Shown: in pieces, positions 1 to 6,039 of the stretch
Position numbering within the stretch: the stretch's first letter is position 1
Layout: each line of letters opens with the position of its first letter
DNA from: CAXMNX01 sp051009475
GTDB taxonomy: Bacteria > Pseudomonadota > Alphaproteobacteria > Rhodobacterales > Rhodobacteraceae
NCBI GenBank assembly: GCA_051009475.1
Contig: JBPCWO010000339.1
Span: 1-7,846, forward strand
Length of the DNA stretch: 7,846 bases
Direction: 5' to 3'
The notes under the pieces: model-generated
What the model was told of the DNA's origin: nothing
Databases searched by the model: none
Seen by the model: the letters and a program-made list of their open reading frames with translations, nothing else
Made by a program: the position numbers and the translations under genes

Positions 1-216
1 GACGCTTATGTTGCAGCGGGTGGAACTATCGTTGAAATCGACCCTGCCGAGCGCGCCGCCTGGGCCAACGCGATGCCAAACATCGCAGTGGAATGGGCCG
101 CCAACCTTGATGGCAATGGCGAACAGGGCACTGAAATGTTGCGCACCTATATGGGCAAACTCGCTGACGCTGGTTTCACTCCGGTCCGCGACTGGACGGC
201 TGAACTAACCAACTAG
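1..216 (+). CDS. dctP: TRAP transporter solute-binding protein (DctP family), C-terminal fragment
   Basis: This is the last 71 codons of an open frame that enters from the left edge and ends at TAG 214-216. The fragment reads E-x-x-x-W-A-N-A-M-P-N-I-A-x-E-W-A around residues 17-33, followed by a helical tail ending TPVRDWTAELTN. That pattern is typical of the C-terminal helices of DctP-type periplasmic binding proteins, which capture organic acids and deliver them to the DctQM membrane complex. The dctQ and dctM genes directly downstream on the same strand support the call. The ligand-binding residues, including the family's conserved arginine, lie outside the window, so the substrate cannot be read here. 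Family assignment is fairly sure from motif and context; the ligand is unknown. Confidence 0.85.
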   Translation, partial: DAYVAAGGTIVEIDPAERAAWANAMPNIAVEWAANLDGNGEQGTEMLRTYMGKLADAGFTPVRDWTAELTN

Positions 217-238
217 ACAGCGGGCGTAGCACAAAAAG

Positions 239-787
239 ATGCCAGCGCTTGTCGCCATTCGAAAACTAGCCAACGGCATCGCCATTTCGGCGAATGTCGT
301 TGGCACTTTGGTTGTCCTCGTGCTTGTCGTCGTCGTTAACTTCGACGTTGTTGCTCGCGGAGTTTTCAACGCGCCGTTCTTAGGAGCTGTTGAAGTAGTA
401 CAATTCTCGATGGTTTTGATTGTGTTCCTGCAACTGCCTGACGTTGTTCGGGTTGACAGACTAACCGCTTCGGATGGGTTTCTAATTGTCGTTGGAAAAA
501 GATTCCCAAACTTCACATCTGCATTACGCCGCGGAATCAATGCGCTGGCAGCAGTGTTCATGGGCATAGTCGCGGTGGCGATATACCCACAGTTTACCGA
601 GATGTGGCATTCCAGTGATTATTTCGGCGTGCCCGGTGTATTCACAGCGCCGTGGTGGCCAGTAAAGCTAGTTATCCTGTTAAGTGCCGGTCTTTGCACC
701 ATCCTATTTGCGCTGAAGATTTTCATACCGACTCAGGGCATAAAACTCGTCCGAATAATGCCAGAATTTGAGGACTCGCCCGAATGA
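239..787 (+). CDS. dctQ: TRAP transporter small permease subunit (DctQ family)
   Basis: A 182-residue inner-membrane protein with four predicted hydrophobic helices near residues 13-35, 47-66, 96-117 and 138-162, which is the usual size and topology for DctQ. The segment after helix 1 (V-A-R-G-V-F-N-A-P-F, about 38-47) matches the family's R-x-V-F-N-x-P region. DctQ binds the large DctM subunit, and both serve the periplasmic DctP protein in sodium-driven uptake. The gene begins 22 bp after the dctP stop. ATG 239 is the first possible start after an in-frame TAG at 227-229. The ribosome-binding site is poor (an A-rich stretch), so translation may be coupled to dctP. Its last four bases overlap the dctM start (ATGA). 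Sequence conservation in this family is low, so the call rests on topology and gene order. Confidence 0.9.
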   Translation: MPALVAIRKLANGIAISANVVGTLVVLVLVVVVNFDVVARGVFNAPFLGAVEVVQFSMVLIVFLQLPDVVRVDRLTASDGFLIVVGKRFPNFTSALRRGINALAAVFMGIVAVAIYPQFTEMWHSSDYFGVPGVFTAPWWPVKLVILLSAGLCTILFALKIFIPTQGIKLVRIMPEFEDSPE

Positions 788-2091
788 CGCCACTTGAGAT
801 CGGTCTGATTTCGGTGGTTGCGATCATCGTGCTGATTTATATCGGCGTCTACATCCCGATCGCGCTGGGCGTAGTGTCGTTCGTTTCAATCTGGTTGATG
901 CGGGACAATTTCACTCTGGCAATGAACCTGGTGAAAATCGCGATTGGCGACAGCGCGATGGAATACACGTTCGCCACGATCCCTCTATTTACGTTCATGG
1001 GACTAATCGTCTCAAAGGCAGGATTGGGTCGTGATGTCTACGAAGTAATGAGCACCGGATTCAGGCGAGTCAAAGGCGGTATTGGCATGGCTACAGTTGG
1101 TGCCAACGCAGTATTCGCCGCTGTTACGGGATCTTCGATTGCATCTGCGTCAGTGTTTTCAAAAGTGTCCGTGCCACAGATGCTAGGCCACGACTATAAT
1201 CCACGCTTTGCTGTCGGTGTGGTTGCTGGCTCATCGGTGCTCGGGATGATCATCCCACCTTCAGCAATGCTGATCATCTACAGTTTCGTGGCCGAGCAAT
1301 CTGTAGGCGATATGTTTCTCGCCGGCGTTGTTCCGGGCATCATTTTGACCATTGCCTATATCGGCGCCATTTGGCTCATGGGCCGCCTGACGCCGGGATT
1401 CATTGGTGGGCGCCCGGCAGAAGATTACGAGCAAATGGCGTGGGGAGAGATCGCCTCAAAGACTCTACCTATTCTGGGTTTGATCCTGGTGGTGCTAGGT
1501 GGAATTTATACCGGCTGGCTATCCCCAGTTGAGGCAGGCGCCGCCGGTTCTTTTGTGGCATTAATCATCGCAATCGCGCGCCGGTCGATGACACTGGCTG
1601 CCTTTTGGGAGGCGTTGCTTGAAACTGGGCACATCACGGCATTTTTGCTTTTCTTAATCACAGCAGCCTCGATTTATAGTCGTATGTTGGGCTTGGCAGG
1701 TGTTCCCAATCAACTGGGCGATCTACTGGCAAACAGCCAGGCGAGCTTCTTCACAATCATGGTGCTTTACATAATATTGATGCTGTTTCTGGGAACGCTG
1801 TTAGATACAGCATCGATCATCCTGATTGTCGTGCCGCTATTTCTTCCTTTGATTGAACCGATGGGCCTCAGCCTTGTCTGGTTTGGAATCGTTACGGTTG
1901 TCGGCGCCGAAATCGGATTGCTAACGCCACCACTCGGGATCTCTTGTTTTGTCATCAAAGCGACTTTGAATGACGATCGTATCAGCCTGAAGGATGTGTT
2001 CCTCGGCGCACTGCCTTTCGCGGCCGTGATGCTGTTAGTGCTGATACTGCTAATACGCTTCCCTTCGCTTAGCCTTGCCATTCTGAATTAG
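784..2091 (+). CDS. dctM: TRAP transporter large permease subunit (DctM family)
   Basis: A 435-residue polytopic inner-membrane protein, hydrophobic over nearly its whole length and of normal DctM size. It forms the sodium-coupled transport path of the TRAP system. Family hallmarks visible are A-A-V-T-G-S-S-I-A-S-A-S at about 112-123, G-M-I-I-P-P-S at about 154-160 followed by Y-S-F-V-A-E-Q-S-V-G, A-G-V-V-P-G at about 180-185, S-P-V-E-A-G-A-A-G-S at about 247-256, and L-T-P-P-L-G-I at about 380-386 near the C-terminus. The two PP-containing re-entrant loops are typical of the ion-transporter superfamily. The start overlaps the dctQ stop by four bases, with GAGGA at 770-774 as ribosome-binding site 9 bases upstream. 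Substrate specificity cannot be read from this subunit; the neighbouring dioxygenase hints at an aromatic-pathway compound. Confidence 0.95.
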   Translation: MTPLEIGLISVVAIIVLIYIGVYIPIALGVVSFVSIWLMRDNFTLAMNLVKIAIGDSAMEYTFATIPLFTFMGLIVSKAGLGRDVYEVMSTGFRRVKGGIGMATVGANAVFAAVTGSSIASASVFSKVSVPQMLGHDYNPRFAVGVVAGSSVLGMIIPPSAMLIIYSFVAEQSVGDMFLAGVVPGIILTIAYIGAIWLMGRLTPGFIGGRPAEDYEQMAWGEIASKTLPILGLILVVLGGIYTGWLSPVEAGAAGSFVALIIAIARRSMTLAAFWEALLETGHITAFLLFLITAASIYSRMLGLAGVPNQLGDLLANSQASFFTIMVLYIILMLFLGTLLDTASIILIVVPLFLPLIEPMGLSLVWFGIVTVVGAEIGLLTPPLGISCFVIKATLNDDRISLKDVFLGALPFAAVMLLVLILLIRFPSLSLAILN

Positions 2092-2102
2092 GAGCGGCGC
2101 AG

Positions 2103-2978
2103 ATGCGCAAAGTTACGAAAGACAACATCACTGATGTATTCGCCGATTATTTTGGCCCGGATACCGACCCTCGGGTCCGGGAAGTGCTTACCGGGCTCGC
2201 GCGGCATCTGCATGACTTTACCCGCGAAGTGAACCTGACTCACGATGAATGGCGGATGGGTCTGGAGTTTCTGGAATGGGCCGGTCGCATCACCAATCCC
2301 GAGCGGAACGAGTTCGTGCTGTTATCGGATGTTCTAGGCCTATCTTCACTGGTTGATATGATTCATTCGGTGCCAGGCGCCACAAGCTCGTCGGTTTTGG
2401 GTCCATTCCATGTATCAAACCCGCCTCCGCTGGCGGTCGGCGGAGACATGAAACGAGATTTCAAAGGCCAAGTGGTGCTGGTCGAAGGTCGAGTTCGTGA
2501 CCAACATGACCAACCGATTGCAAACGCCCAAATAGATATCTGGCAAACAGCACCAAACGGTATGTACTCCAGCCAGGATCCAGATCAGGACATTCATTCT
2601 TTCCATGCATTAATGACCGCGGGTGAGGATGGCCGCTATGCCTTCACTACGGTGCGACCTGTGGAATACACTGTCCCAAACGATGGTCCCGTCGGTAAGA
2701 TCCTGGATGCCGCTGGCCGACACCCTTGGCGCCCATCACATCTGCATTTCATCGTGAAAGCAGATGGATTCAGGTCGCTGGTAACCGAGGTCTTTCCCGA
2801 TGATGATCCCTATCTGGATCAAGACACGGTTTTTGGCGTCCGCGAAGACTTGATAATGACGTATGTCGAACAACCGGCTGGATCGTTCCCTGATGGCTTC
2901 GATTTGTCCGGCCGGGTTCCAGGTACGTATTCGCGAGTTGATTTCGACTTTGTACTTGCCGGCGCGTCGGCAGCTTAA
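2103..2978 (+). CDS. Intradiol ring-cleavage dioxygenase (hydroxyquinol/catechol 1,2-dioxygenase type)
   Basis: A 291-residue soluble, non-haem Fe(III) enzyme that opens an aromatic diol between its two hydroxyl groups with O2. Residues about 1-90 form the helical dioxygenase N-terminal dimerisation domain, with an N-E-F-V-L-L-S-D-V-L-G-L stretch near 69-80. The catalytic beta-sandwich follows. The four iron ligands are all present: Y155 (in P-N-G-M-Y), Y189 (P-V-E-Y-T-V-P), H213 and H215 (R-P-S-H-L-H-F), with conserved R210. Length and the S-V-L-G-P-F segment at 97-102 resemble hydroxyquinol 1,2-dioxygenases (benzene-1,2,4-triol to maleylacetate), but catechol or substituted-catechol use cannot be excluded. 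AGGAG at 2090-2094 lies 8 bases before the ATG, and the gene starts 11 bp after dctM, so it belongs to the transporter operon. No maleylacetate reductase or muconate cycloisomerase follows; the next gene is convergent. Confidence 0.92.
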   Translation: MRKVTKDNITDVFADYFGPDTDPRVREVLTGLARHLHDFTREVNLTHDEWRMGLEFLEWAGRITNPERNEFVLLSDVLGLSSLVDMIHSVPGATSSSVLGPFHVSNPPPLAVGGDMKRDFKGQVVLVEGRVRDQHDQPIANAQIDIWQTAPNGMYSSQDPDQDIHSFHALMTAGEDGRYAFTTVRPVEYTVPNDGPVGKILDAAGRHPWRPSHLHFIVKADGFRSLVTEVFPDDDPYLDQDTVFGVREDLIMTYVEQPAGSFPDGFDLSGRVPGTYSRVDFDFVLAGASAA

Positions 2979-2990
2979 TGAGTTAACTCA
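2979..2990. repeat. 12-bp perfect palindrome between convergent genes
   Basis: TGAGTTAACTCA is its own reverse complement. It begins one base after the dioxygenase stop codon (2976-2978) and contains the regulator's stop codon (2983-2985, minus strand). AGCT tetramers at 2972-2975 and 2993-2996 extend the symmetry imperfectly. With TTAA as loop it could fold as a very short hairpin on either strand. There is no T-run, so a terminator role is only a possibility. Confidence 0.3.
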
Positions 2991-3645
2991 GTAGCTCGGA
3001 TAGGAATGCCTCGGTGCTGCGATAATGAGCCAACAACAATTCTGATGCATACTCGACATTGCGTTCGACCGAGGCATCTAGAATGGCCCGATGTTCAGCC
3101 GCGACGTCTCTTTTCTTATAGGACTTCGCTTTTCCGGCGAGATAACGATATCGCACATTAAGATCGTATAGTTGCGAGCAAAACCGCAGAAGTATCGGCG
3201 ATTGGCAGGCCGCAAGAATCGCCATGTGAAACTCTTTGTGACGCGTCTCAAAATCGATCGAATGCTCTCGCTCTGCGCGAGCCATCCGGTGATGCGCAAG
3301 CACTAGCGACTCTTCCCAATCCTGCTCACCGTTTTGCACGCTTTCACGCAGCGCAATGTCTTCAAGATGGCAGCGCAACTTCAGTATTTCCTGAAACTGG
3401 TCCTTGCTTGTCTTGGCAACGCGAAAGCCGCGCTGATCAAGACGCTCTACCAGTTGATCCGACGTCAAGAGGCTAAGCGCCTCGCGAACAGGCGAGGCGC
3501 CCGTCTGCAATGTTTCTTTCAGAGACTCGACTTTTAGCCGTTCGCCGGGCGGAATCTTCCCGGTGATAATAGCGCTTCGAAGCTCCAAATAAGCTCTTTG
3601 TGTCGTGGACTGCGTGCTTCTGGATTTTTCGACCGCTTTATCCAT
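2983..3645 (-). CDS. GntR-family transcriptional regulator, FadR/FCD subfamily
   Basis: A 220-residue DNA-binding repressor or activator. The winged helix-turn-helix spans about residues 14-78, with the GntR pattern I-I-T-G-K-I-P-P-G-E-R-L at 26-37, the recognition helix around G-A-S-P-V-R-E-A-L at 49-57, and the wing R-L-D-Q-R-G-F-R-V at 68-76. The all-helical FCD effector domain follows (about 84-215), with likely metal or ligand histidines H140 (E-F-H-M-A-I), H185 (E-H-R-A-I) and H207 (A-H-Y-R); H136 occupies the place often held by Asp. Such regulators usually bind a carboxylic acid and control a nearby catabolic operon, here probably the convergent TRAP-dioxygenase genes or the divergent gene at 3950. 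ATG 3643-3645 is the only reasonable start and has no clear Shine-Dalgarno; a putative -10 element ends five bases upstream. The target and effector are inferred, not shown. Confidence 0.93.
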   Translation of the reverse strand: MDKAVEKSRSTQSTTQRAYLELRSAIITGKIPPGERLKVESLKETLQTGASPVREALSLLTSDQLVERLDQRGFRVAKTSKDQFQEILKLRCHLEDIALRESVQNGEQDWEESLVLAHHRMARAEREHSIDFETRHKEFHMAILAACQSPILLRFCSQLYDLNVRYRYLAGKAKSYKKRDVAAEHRAILDASVERNVEYASELLLAHYRSTEAFLSELLS

Positions 3646-3646
3646 G

Positions 3647-3666
3647 ATTTATCTTATCAGATAAAT
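3647..3666. promoter_or_regulatory. Candidate operator of the GntR/FCD regulator (inverted repeat)
   Basis: ATTTATC and GATAAAT form perfect 7-bp arms around a 6-bp centre (TTATCA). An internal TTATC-A-GATAA palindrome gives a second register. The repeat begins one base from the regulator's start codon and covers the putative -10 hexamer, a usual place for an autorepressor site. It is not the textbook FadR TGGTnnnnnACCA type, so assignment rests on symmetry and position only. Confidence 0.45.
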
Positions 3667-3680
3667 TGGCAGGAATTCAA
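3651..3680 (-). promoter_or_regulatory. Putative sigma-70-like promoter of the GntR regulator
   Basis: On the minus strand TTGAAT (3680-3675) and TAAGAT (3656-3651) are separated by 18 bases. Each matches its consensus at four of six positions. Transcription would begin about at the A of the ATG (3645), giving a leaderless or near-leaderless message. This fits the absence of a Shine-Dalgarno. A weaker alternative lies further upstream (TTGCGG, 18-bp spacer, TAATAT). Confidence 0.35.
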
Positions 3681-3724
3681 ACAATATCGATATTAATTGG
3701 GAGCCACATACGACCGCAATTTGG

Positions 3725-3746
3725 CTGATAACTTCTTGATTATTAG
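3725..3746. promoter_or_regulatory. Second GATA-like inverted repeat, possible accessory operator
   Basis: CTGATAA (3725-3731) and TTATTAG (3740-3746) form an inverted repeat with one mismatch and an 8-bp spacer. CTGATAA is the reverse complement of TTATCAG within the operator-like repeat at 3647-3666. The shared half-site suggests a second, weaker site for the same regulator. This is inference from pattern only, in an AT-rich region where chance matches are common. Confidence 0.25.
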
Positions 3747-3949
3747 GTATTCGGGAGCGGATTCAAGAAATTCCGATCAACTCCATGGCCAATCCAAATT
3801 GAAAGCTTGAGTTTCCCTACAAAGCAATCAGTCGGTGCGGGCCGATTATTCTCTGTCAGCCCAAAAAAGTAGGTTTTTTGTTGTTATGGTCAAAAATCTA
3901 TGAGAAAATTTAACAAGATTCTGGAAGCAGCCAACCGCGGAGAGCCATC

Positions 3950-5158
3950 ATGAGAGAGAACCATTTCGAGGAAGGAAAATGGTGGGTCAGCCCATATAAT
4001 TTTATACCCGAAGTACGCGAAAAACTGCGACTTCCGCCGCGTGTTGAATTACACGACGCAACGCTGCGAGATGGCGAGCAAACGCCCGGTGTTGTCTTTA
4101 CCGTTGACGATAAGCTGGCAATTGCGTCTAAGCTGAGCGAGATCGGCGTCGAGCGGATCGAGGCAGGTCTGCCGGCTGTTTCCCCGCAAGATGCAGAAGC
4201 CATCAGCGAAATTTCCAAGCTAGGTCTAAATGCCAAGATCTTCACGTTCGCGCGCGCGATGAAGCAAGACATCGACATGGCACTGGAATGTGGGGCTAAC
4301 GGCGTCGTCATCGAAGTGCCGATCGGCTATCCGAAGTTGGTAACGCAGTTCGGCTGGACGTGGGAAGATGTGTTCAAGAAGAGCCGGGATGTGATCAATT
4401 ACGCCCGCGAACAAGGCCTATACGCGGTTTTCTTTCCCTACGACACCACCCGTGCCCGCGCTGAGGATCTTGAAAACCTGTGCAAGGCGATCATGAATGA
4501 ATCGCCGCCGGATTCGATCGGGATCGTTGACACGATGGGATGCGCGACGCCCGAAGCGATCAAGTATATGGTGCGTTGGGTCAAAGACATGACTGGTTTG
4601 CCAATAGAAATTCACACCCACAACGACTTCGGCATGGGCGTCGCCACCGAATTGGCCGCGGTAACGGCGGGCGCAGAAGTCGTTCATAGCTGTGCAAATG
4701 GGCTGGGCGAGCGGACCGGCAATGCCGCGATGGAAGAACTGATGCTCGGGCTTGATCTGCTTTACGGCTACGACACCGGTTACAAACTCGACAAATTACC
4801 CGAATTGGCCGAGCTGGTTTCCGGCATTTCCAACATTCCAATCGCGCGAAACAAGCCTGTGTTGGGGCATGGCAATTTCATCCGCGAAAGCGGGATCGGC
4901 ATTCAATACGTGATGCATGATCCGTTGGTGATGTTTGGCACGCATCCGGCATTGACCGGCCGTAGCGGCGAGGTGGTGCTTGGTAAAAAAAGCGGCAAGG
5001 CATCGATCATCTATAAGCTCGAAGAACTCGCAATCGATGGCGTATCTGAAGACCAGGTCGGCGACATCCTCGGCGCGGTGAAGCAAAAAGGTATCGCCAA
5101 GAAGGATATCCTGACAGACACGGAGTTCGCCGAAATAGTCAAGGAAATAGCTGGTTAG
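3950..5158 (+). CDS. DRE-TIM metallolyase, isopropylmalate/homocitrate synthase-like, function uncertain
   Basis: A 402-residue cytoplasmic TIM-barrel protein of the HMGL-like family. It satisfies the alpha-isopropylmalate/homocitrate synthase signature 1 (L-R-D-G-x-Q, ten residues, K: L39 to K55) and has the divalent-metal ligands D36, H222 and H224 (I-H-T-H-N-D-F-G-M-G) plus N250 in A-N-G-L-G-E-R-T-G-N. Length matches homocitrate synthases such as NifV; there is no LeuA regulatory domain. The C-terminal subdomain (G-K-K-S-G 345-349, L-T-D-T-E-F 388-393) also fits that group. However, the segment equivalent to the synthases' H-E-S-G-I-H reads R-E-S-G-I-G (312-317), so the catalytic histidine is replaced by G317. 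Genuine leucine or lysine synthesis is therefore doubtful; a different acyl-CoA condensation or a retro-Claisen cleavage is possible. GGAGAG at 3939-3944 precedes the ATG by 5 bases. The gene stands alone, divergent from the GntR gene. Confidence 0.85.
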   Translation: MRENHFEEGKWWVSPYNFIPEVREKLRLPPRVELHDATLRDGEQTPGVVFTVDDKLAIASKLSEIGVERIEAGLPAVSPQDAEAISEISKLGLNAKIFTFARAMKQDIDMALECGANGVVIEVPIGYPKLVTQFGWTWEDVFKKSRDVINYAREQGLYAVFFPYDTTRARAEDLENLCKAIMNESPPDSIGIVDTMGCATPEAIKYMVRWVKDMTGLPIEIHTHNDFGMGVATELAAVTAGAEVVHSCANGLGERTGNAAMEELMLGLDLLYGYDTGYKLDKLPELAELVSGISNIPIARNKPVLGHGNFIRESGIGIQYVMHDPLVMFGTHPALTGRSGEVVLGKKSGKASIIYKLEELAIDGVSEDQVGDILGAVKQKGIAKKDILTDTEFAEIVKEIAG

Positions 5159-5175
5159 AAATGGCCGATGACTTG

Positions 5176-5202
5176 GCCAAGCGTCTCACAGAATTGCTTG
5201 GC
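5176..5202. terminator. Hairpin between convergent genes, possible bidirectional terminator
   Basis: GCCAAGC (5176-5182) and GCTTGGC (5196-5202) are perfect 7-bp complements around a 13-base loop. They lie in the 55-bp gap between the stops of the DRE-TIM gene and the CoA-binding protein gene. The place is right for a shared terminator, but no T-run follows on either strand, so intrinsic termination would be weak. An overlapping 10-bp palindrome CTTGGCCAAG sits at 5172-5181. Confidence 0.3.
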
Positions 5203-5213
5203 ACGAAGTCTGG

Positions 5214-5672
5214 TCAGATCCCTAGATGCAGTTTGGGTTTCCAGAATGGCCGGAACAGCTCGATTTTCGGACAGCGGTTCATGACCACCTTTAGGCCCGC
5301 ATCCTCGGCTATGCGCGCGGCATCTTCGTCGTAAACCCCGATTTGGCCCCAAAGCACTTTTGCGTCGATTTCCACCGCTTCGCGCGCAATGCGCGGAAGG
5401 TCCTCCGGACGACGGAAGACCTCAACCATATCCACCGGGCGATCTATTGATTTGAGGTCTGGATAAACCTTTAAACCGCGGATTTCTTTTAGTCCCGGGC
5501 GCGGATTTACTGGGATCATATCGTAGCCCGTTTCATGAAGAAAACGAAGCACACCGTAGCTGAATTTCGTCTTGTCCGGGCTTGCGCCGACCATGGCGAT
5601 GGTCTTCACCGACTTGAGAATGTCCTGAAGGTAGGCGTCCGAATAGTCTTCGGCGTGGTTCATATAGCCCAT
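5214..5672 (-). CDS. CoA-binding domain protein (YccU-like, Rossmann fold)
   Basis: A 152-residue cytoplasmic protein that is a single CoA-binding Rossmann domain, the size of stand-alone YccU-type proteins. Visible family marks are V-G-A-S-P at 28-32 (nucleotide loop after the first strand), S-Y-G-V-L-R-F-L 38-45, I-P-V-N-P at 53-57, V-F-R-R-P-E-D at 85-91, the W-x-Q-x-G-V segment at 108-113, and V-V-M-N-R-C-P-K-I at 129-137 with conserved C134. The fold matches the CoA-binding domain of succinyl-CoA and acyl-CoA synthetases, but the ligase parts are absent, so it may bind CoA or an acyl-CoA rather than catalyse. ATG 5670-5672 has AAGGAG seven bases upstream, inside the end of the ferredoxin gene, and starts one base after that gene's stop; an in-frame ATG at codon 4 is the alternative. 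It is the last gene of the three-gene operon. Its biochemical role is generally not established. Confidence 0.9.
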   Translation of the reverse strand: MGYMNHAEDYSDAYLQDILKSVKTIAMVGASPDKTKFSYGVLRFLHETGYDMIPVNPRPGLKEIRGLKVYPDLKSIDRPVDMVEVFRRPEDLPRIAREAVEIDAKVLWGQIGVYDEDAARIAEDAGLKVVMNRCPKIELFRPFWKPKLHLGI

Positions 5673-5673
5673 C

Positions 5674-6039
5674 TCAGGTCTCCTTGGGCGTGGCGATATC
5701 CGCCTTAAGTTCGTGAGGTTCCAGCGGGTCGAGGAAGGGATTGCGGTATAGTCTATCGTGGCTCTCCACTCCGATTTCGAGCGTGATATCGGAAAGCGCC
5801 CTTGCGACGCATAGGATCACATAGCCATTGGCGATCTGCCGGTTATTCAACGCCACTTGGCGGCGCTGGTCGACGGTTCCGGCGGTAAGCTTGGCTGCAC
5901 AAGTGATGCAGCCACCGTATTTGCAGCCGTAAGGCAGATCGACGCCTTGCTCGCGCAGGCTGTCCAAAAGCGGCAGCCGCGCCGTGACCTCATAGGTGGC
6001 GCCGCCGCGATTGGCGATGGTGACAGTGTGAGTCGTCAT
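5674..6039 (-). CDS. Plant-type [2Fe-2S] ferredoxin
   Basis: A 121-residue electron carrier. The beta-grasp ferredoxin fold spans about residues 3-92, with cluster cysteines C39, C44, C47 (C-x4-C-x2-C) and C77 in V-I-L-C-V-A, and further family marks G-V-D-L-P-Y-G 32-38, G-T-V-D-Q 54-58 and S-D-I-T-L-E 83-88. About 30 residues (92-121) follow the usual end of the fold, with the Pro- and charge-rich stretch F-L-D-P-L-E-P-H-E; this tail is longer than in simple plant-type ferredoxins and could be a docking segment. The frame is open further upstream (to 6090), but ATG 6037-6039 is chosen because it overlaps the preceding gene's TGA (ATGA) and begins the ferredoxin fold directly. No reductase domain or ferredoxin reductase gene is nearby, so the electron donor and acceptor are unknown. 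The co-transcribed methanethiol oxidase homologue is the obvious candidate partner. Confidence 0.93.
   Translation of the reverse strand: MTTHTVTIANRGGATYEVTARLPLLDSLREQGVDLPYGCKYGGCITCAAKLTAGTVDQRRQVALNNRQIANGYVILCVARALSDITLEIGVESHDRLYRNPFLDPLEPHELKADIATPKET

Larger units (their letters stand above)
3646..3949. other. Divergent intergenic region, non-coding
   Basis: This AT-rich 304-bp stretch separates the divergent regulator and the DRE-TIM gene, and I see no gene in it. It holds the operator-like repeat next to the regulator start, and a 12-bp perfect palindrome AATATCGATATT at 3683-3694. It also holds an imperfect inverted repeat CTGATAA/TTATTAG at 3725-3746, whose left half matches the operator half-site, and a CAAAAAA/TTTTTTG inverted repeat at 3862-3880. 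The promoter of the gene at 3950 should lie in its right half, but no convincing -35/-10 pair was found there. Confidence 0.6.

Noticed and set aside
205..567. Minus-strand open frame of 120 codons opposite dctQ
   Set aside because: It lies entirely opposite a well-supported membrane subunit gene; its Thr/Ser-rich, low-complexity product looks like an antisense translation of hydrophobic codons.
1767..2081. Minus-strand open frame opposite the 3' part of dctM
   Set aside because: It is fully covered by conserved DctM C-terminal coding sequence and has no recognisable domain.
3862..3880. CAAAAAA/TTTTTTG inverted repeat as a terminator
   Set aside because: The stem is only A-T pairs plus one C-G, and no gene on either strand ends nearby. 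It is more likely part of an AT-rich promoter region.
3878..3904. TTGTTG ... TATGAG as the promoter of the DRE-TIM gene
   Set aside because: The spacer is only 15 bases and the -10 match is weak, so it was not listed as a feature.
3910..4311. Minus-strand open frame of 133 codons over the start of the DRE-TIM gene
   Set aside because: It overlaps the conserved D-A-T-L-R-D-G-E-Q motif coding region and gives a Ser-rich product with no family resemblance.
3950..5158. Calling the DRE-TIM gene leuA or nifV
   Set aside because: The catalytic histidine of the S-G-I-H motif is absent, there is no LeuA regulatory domain, and no leucine or nitrogen-fixation genes are nearby.
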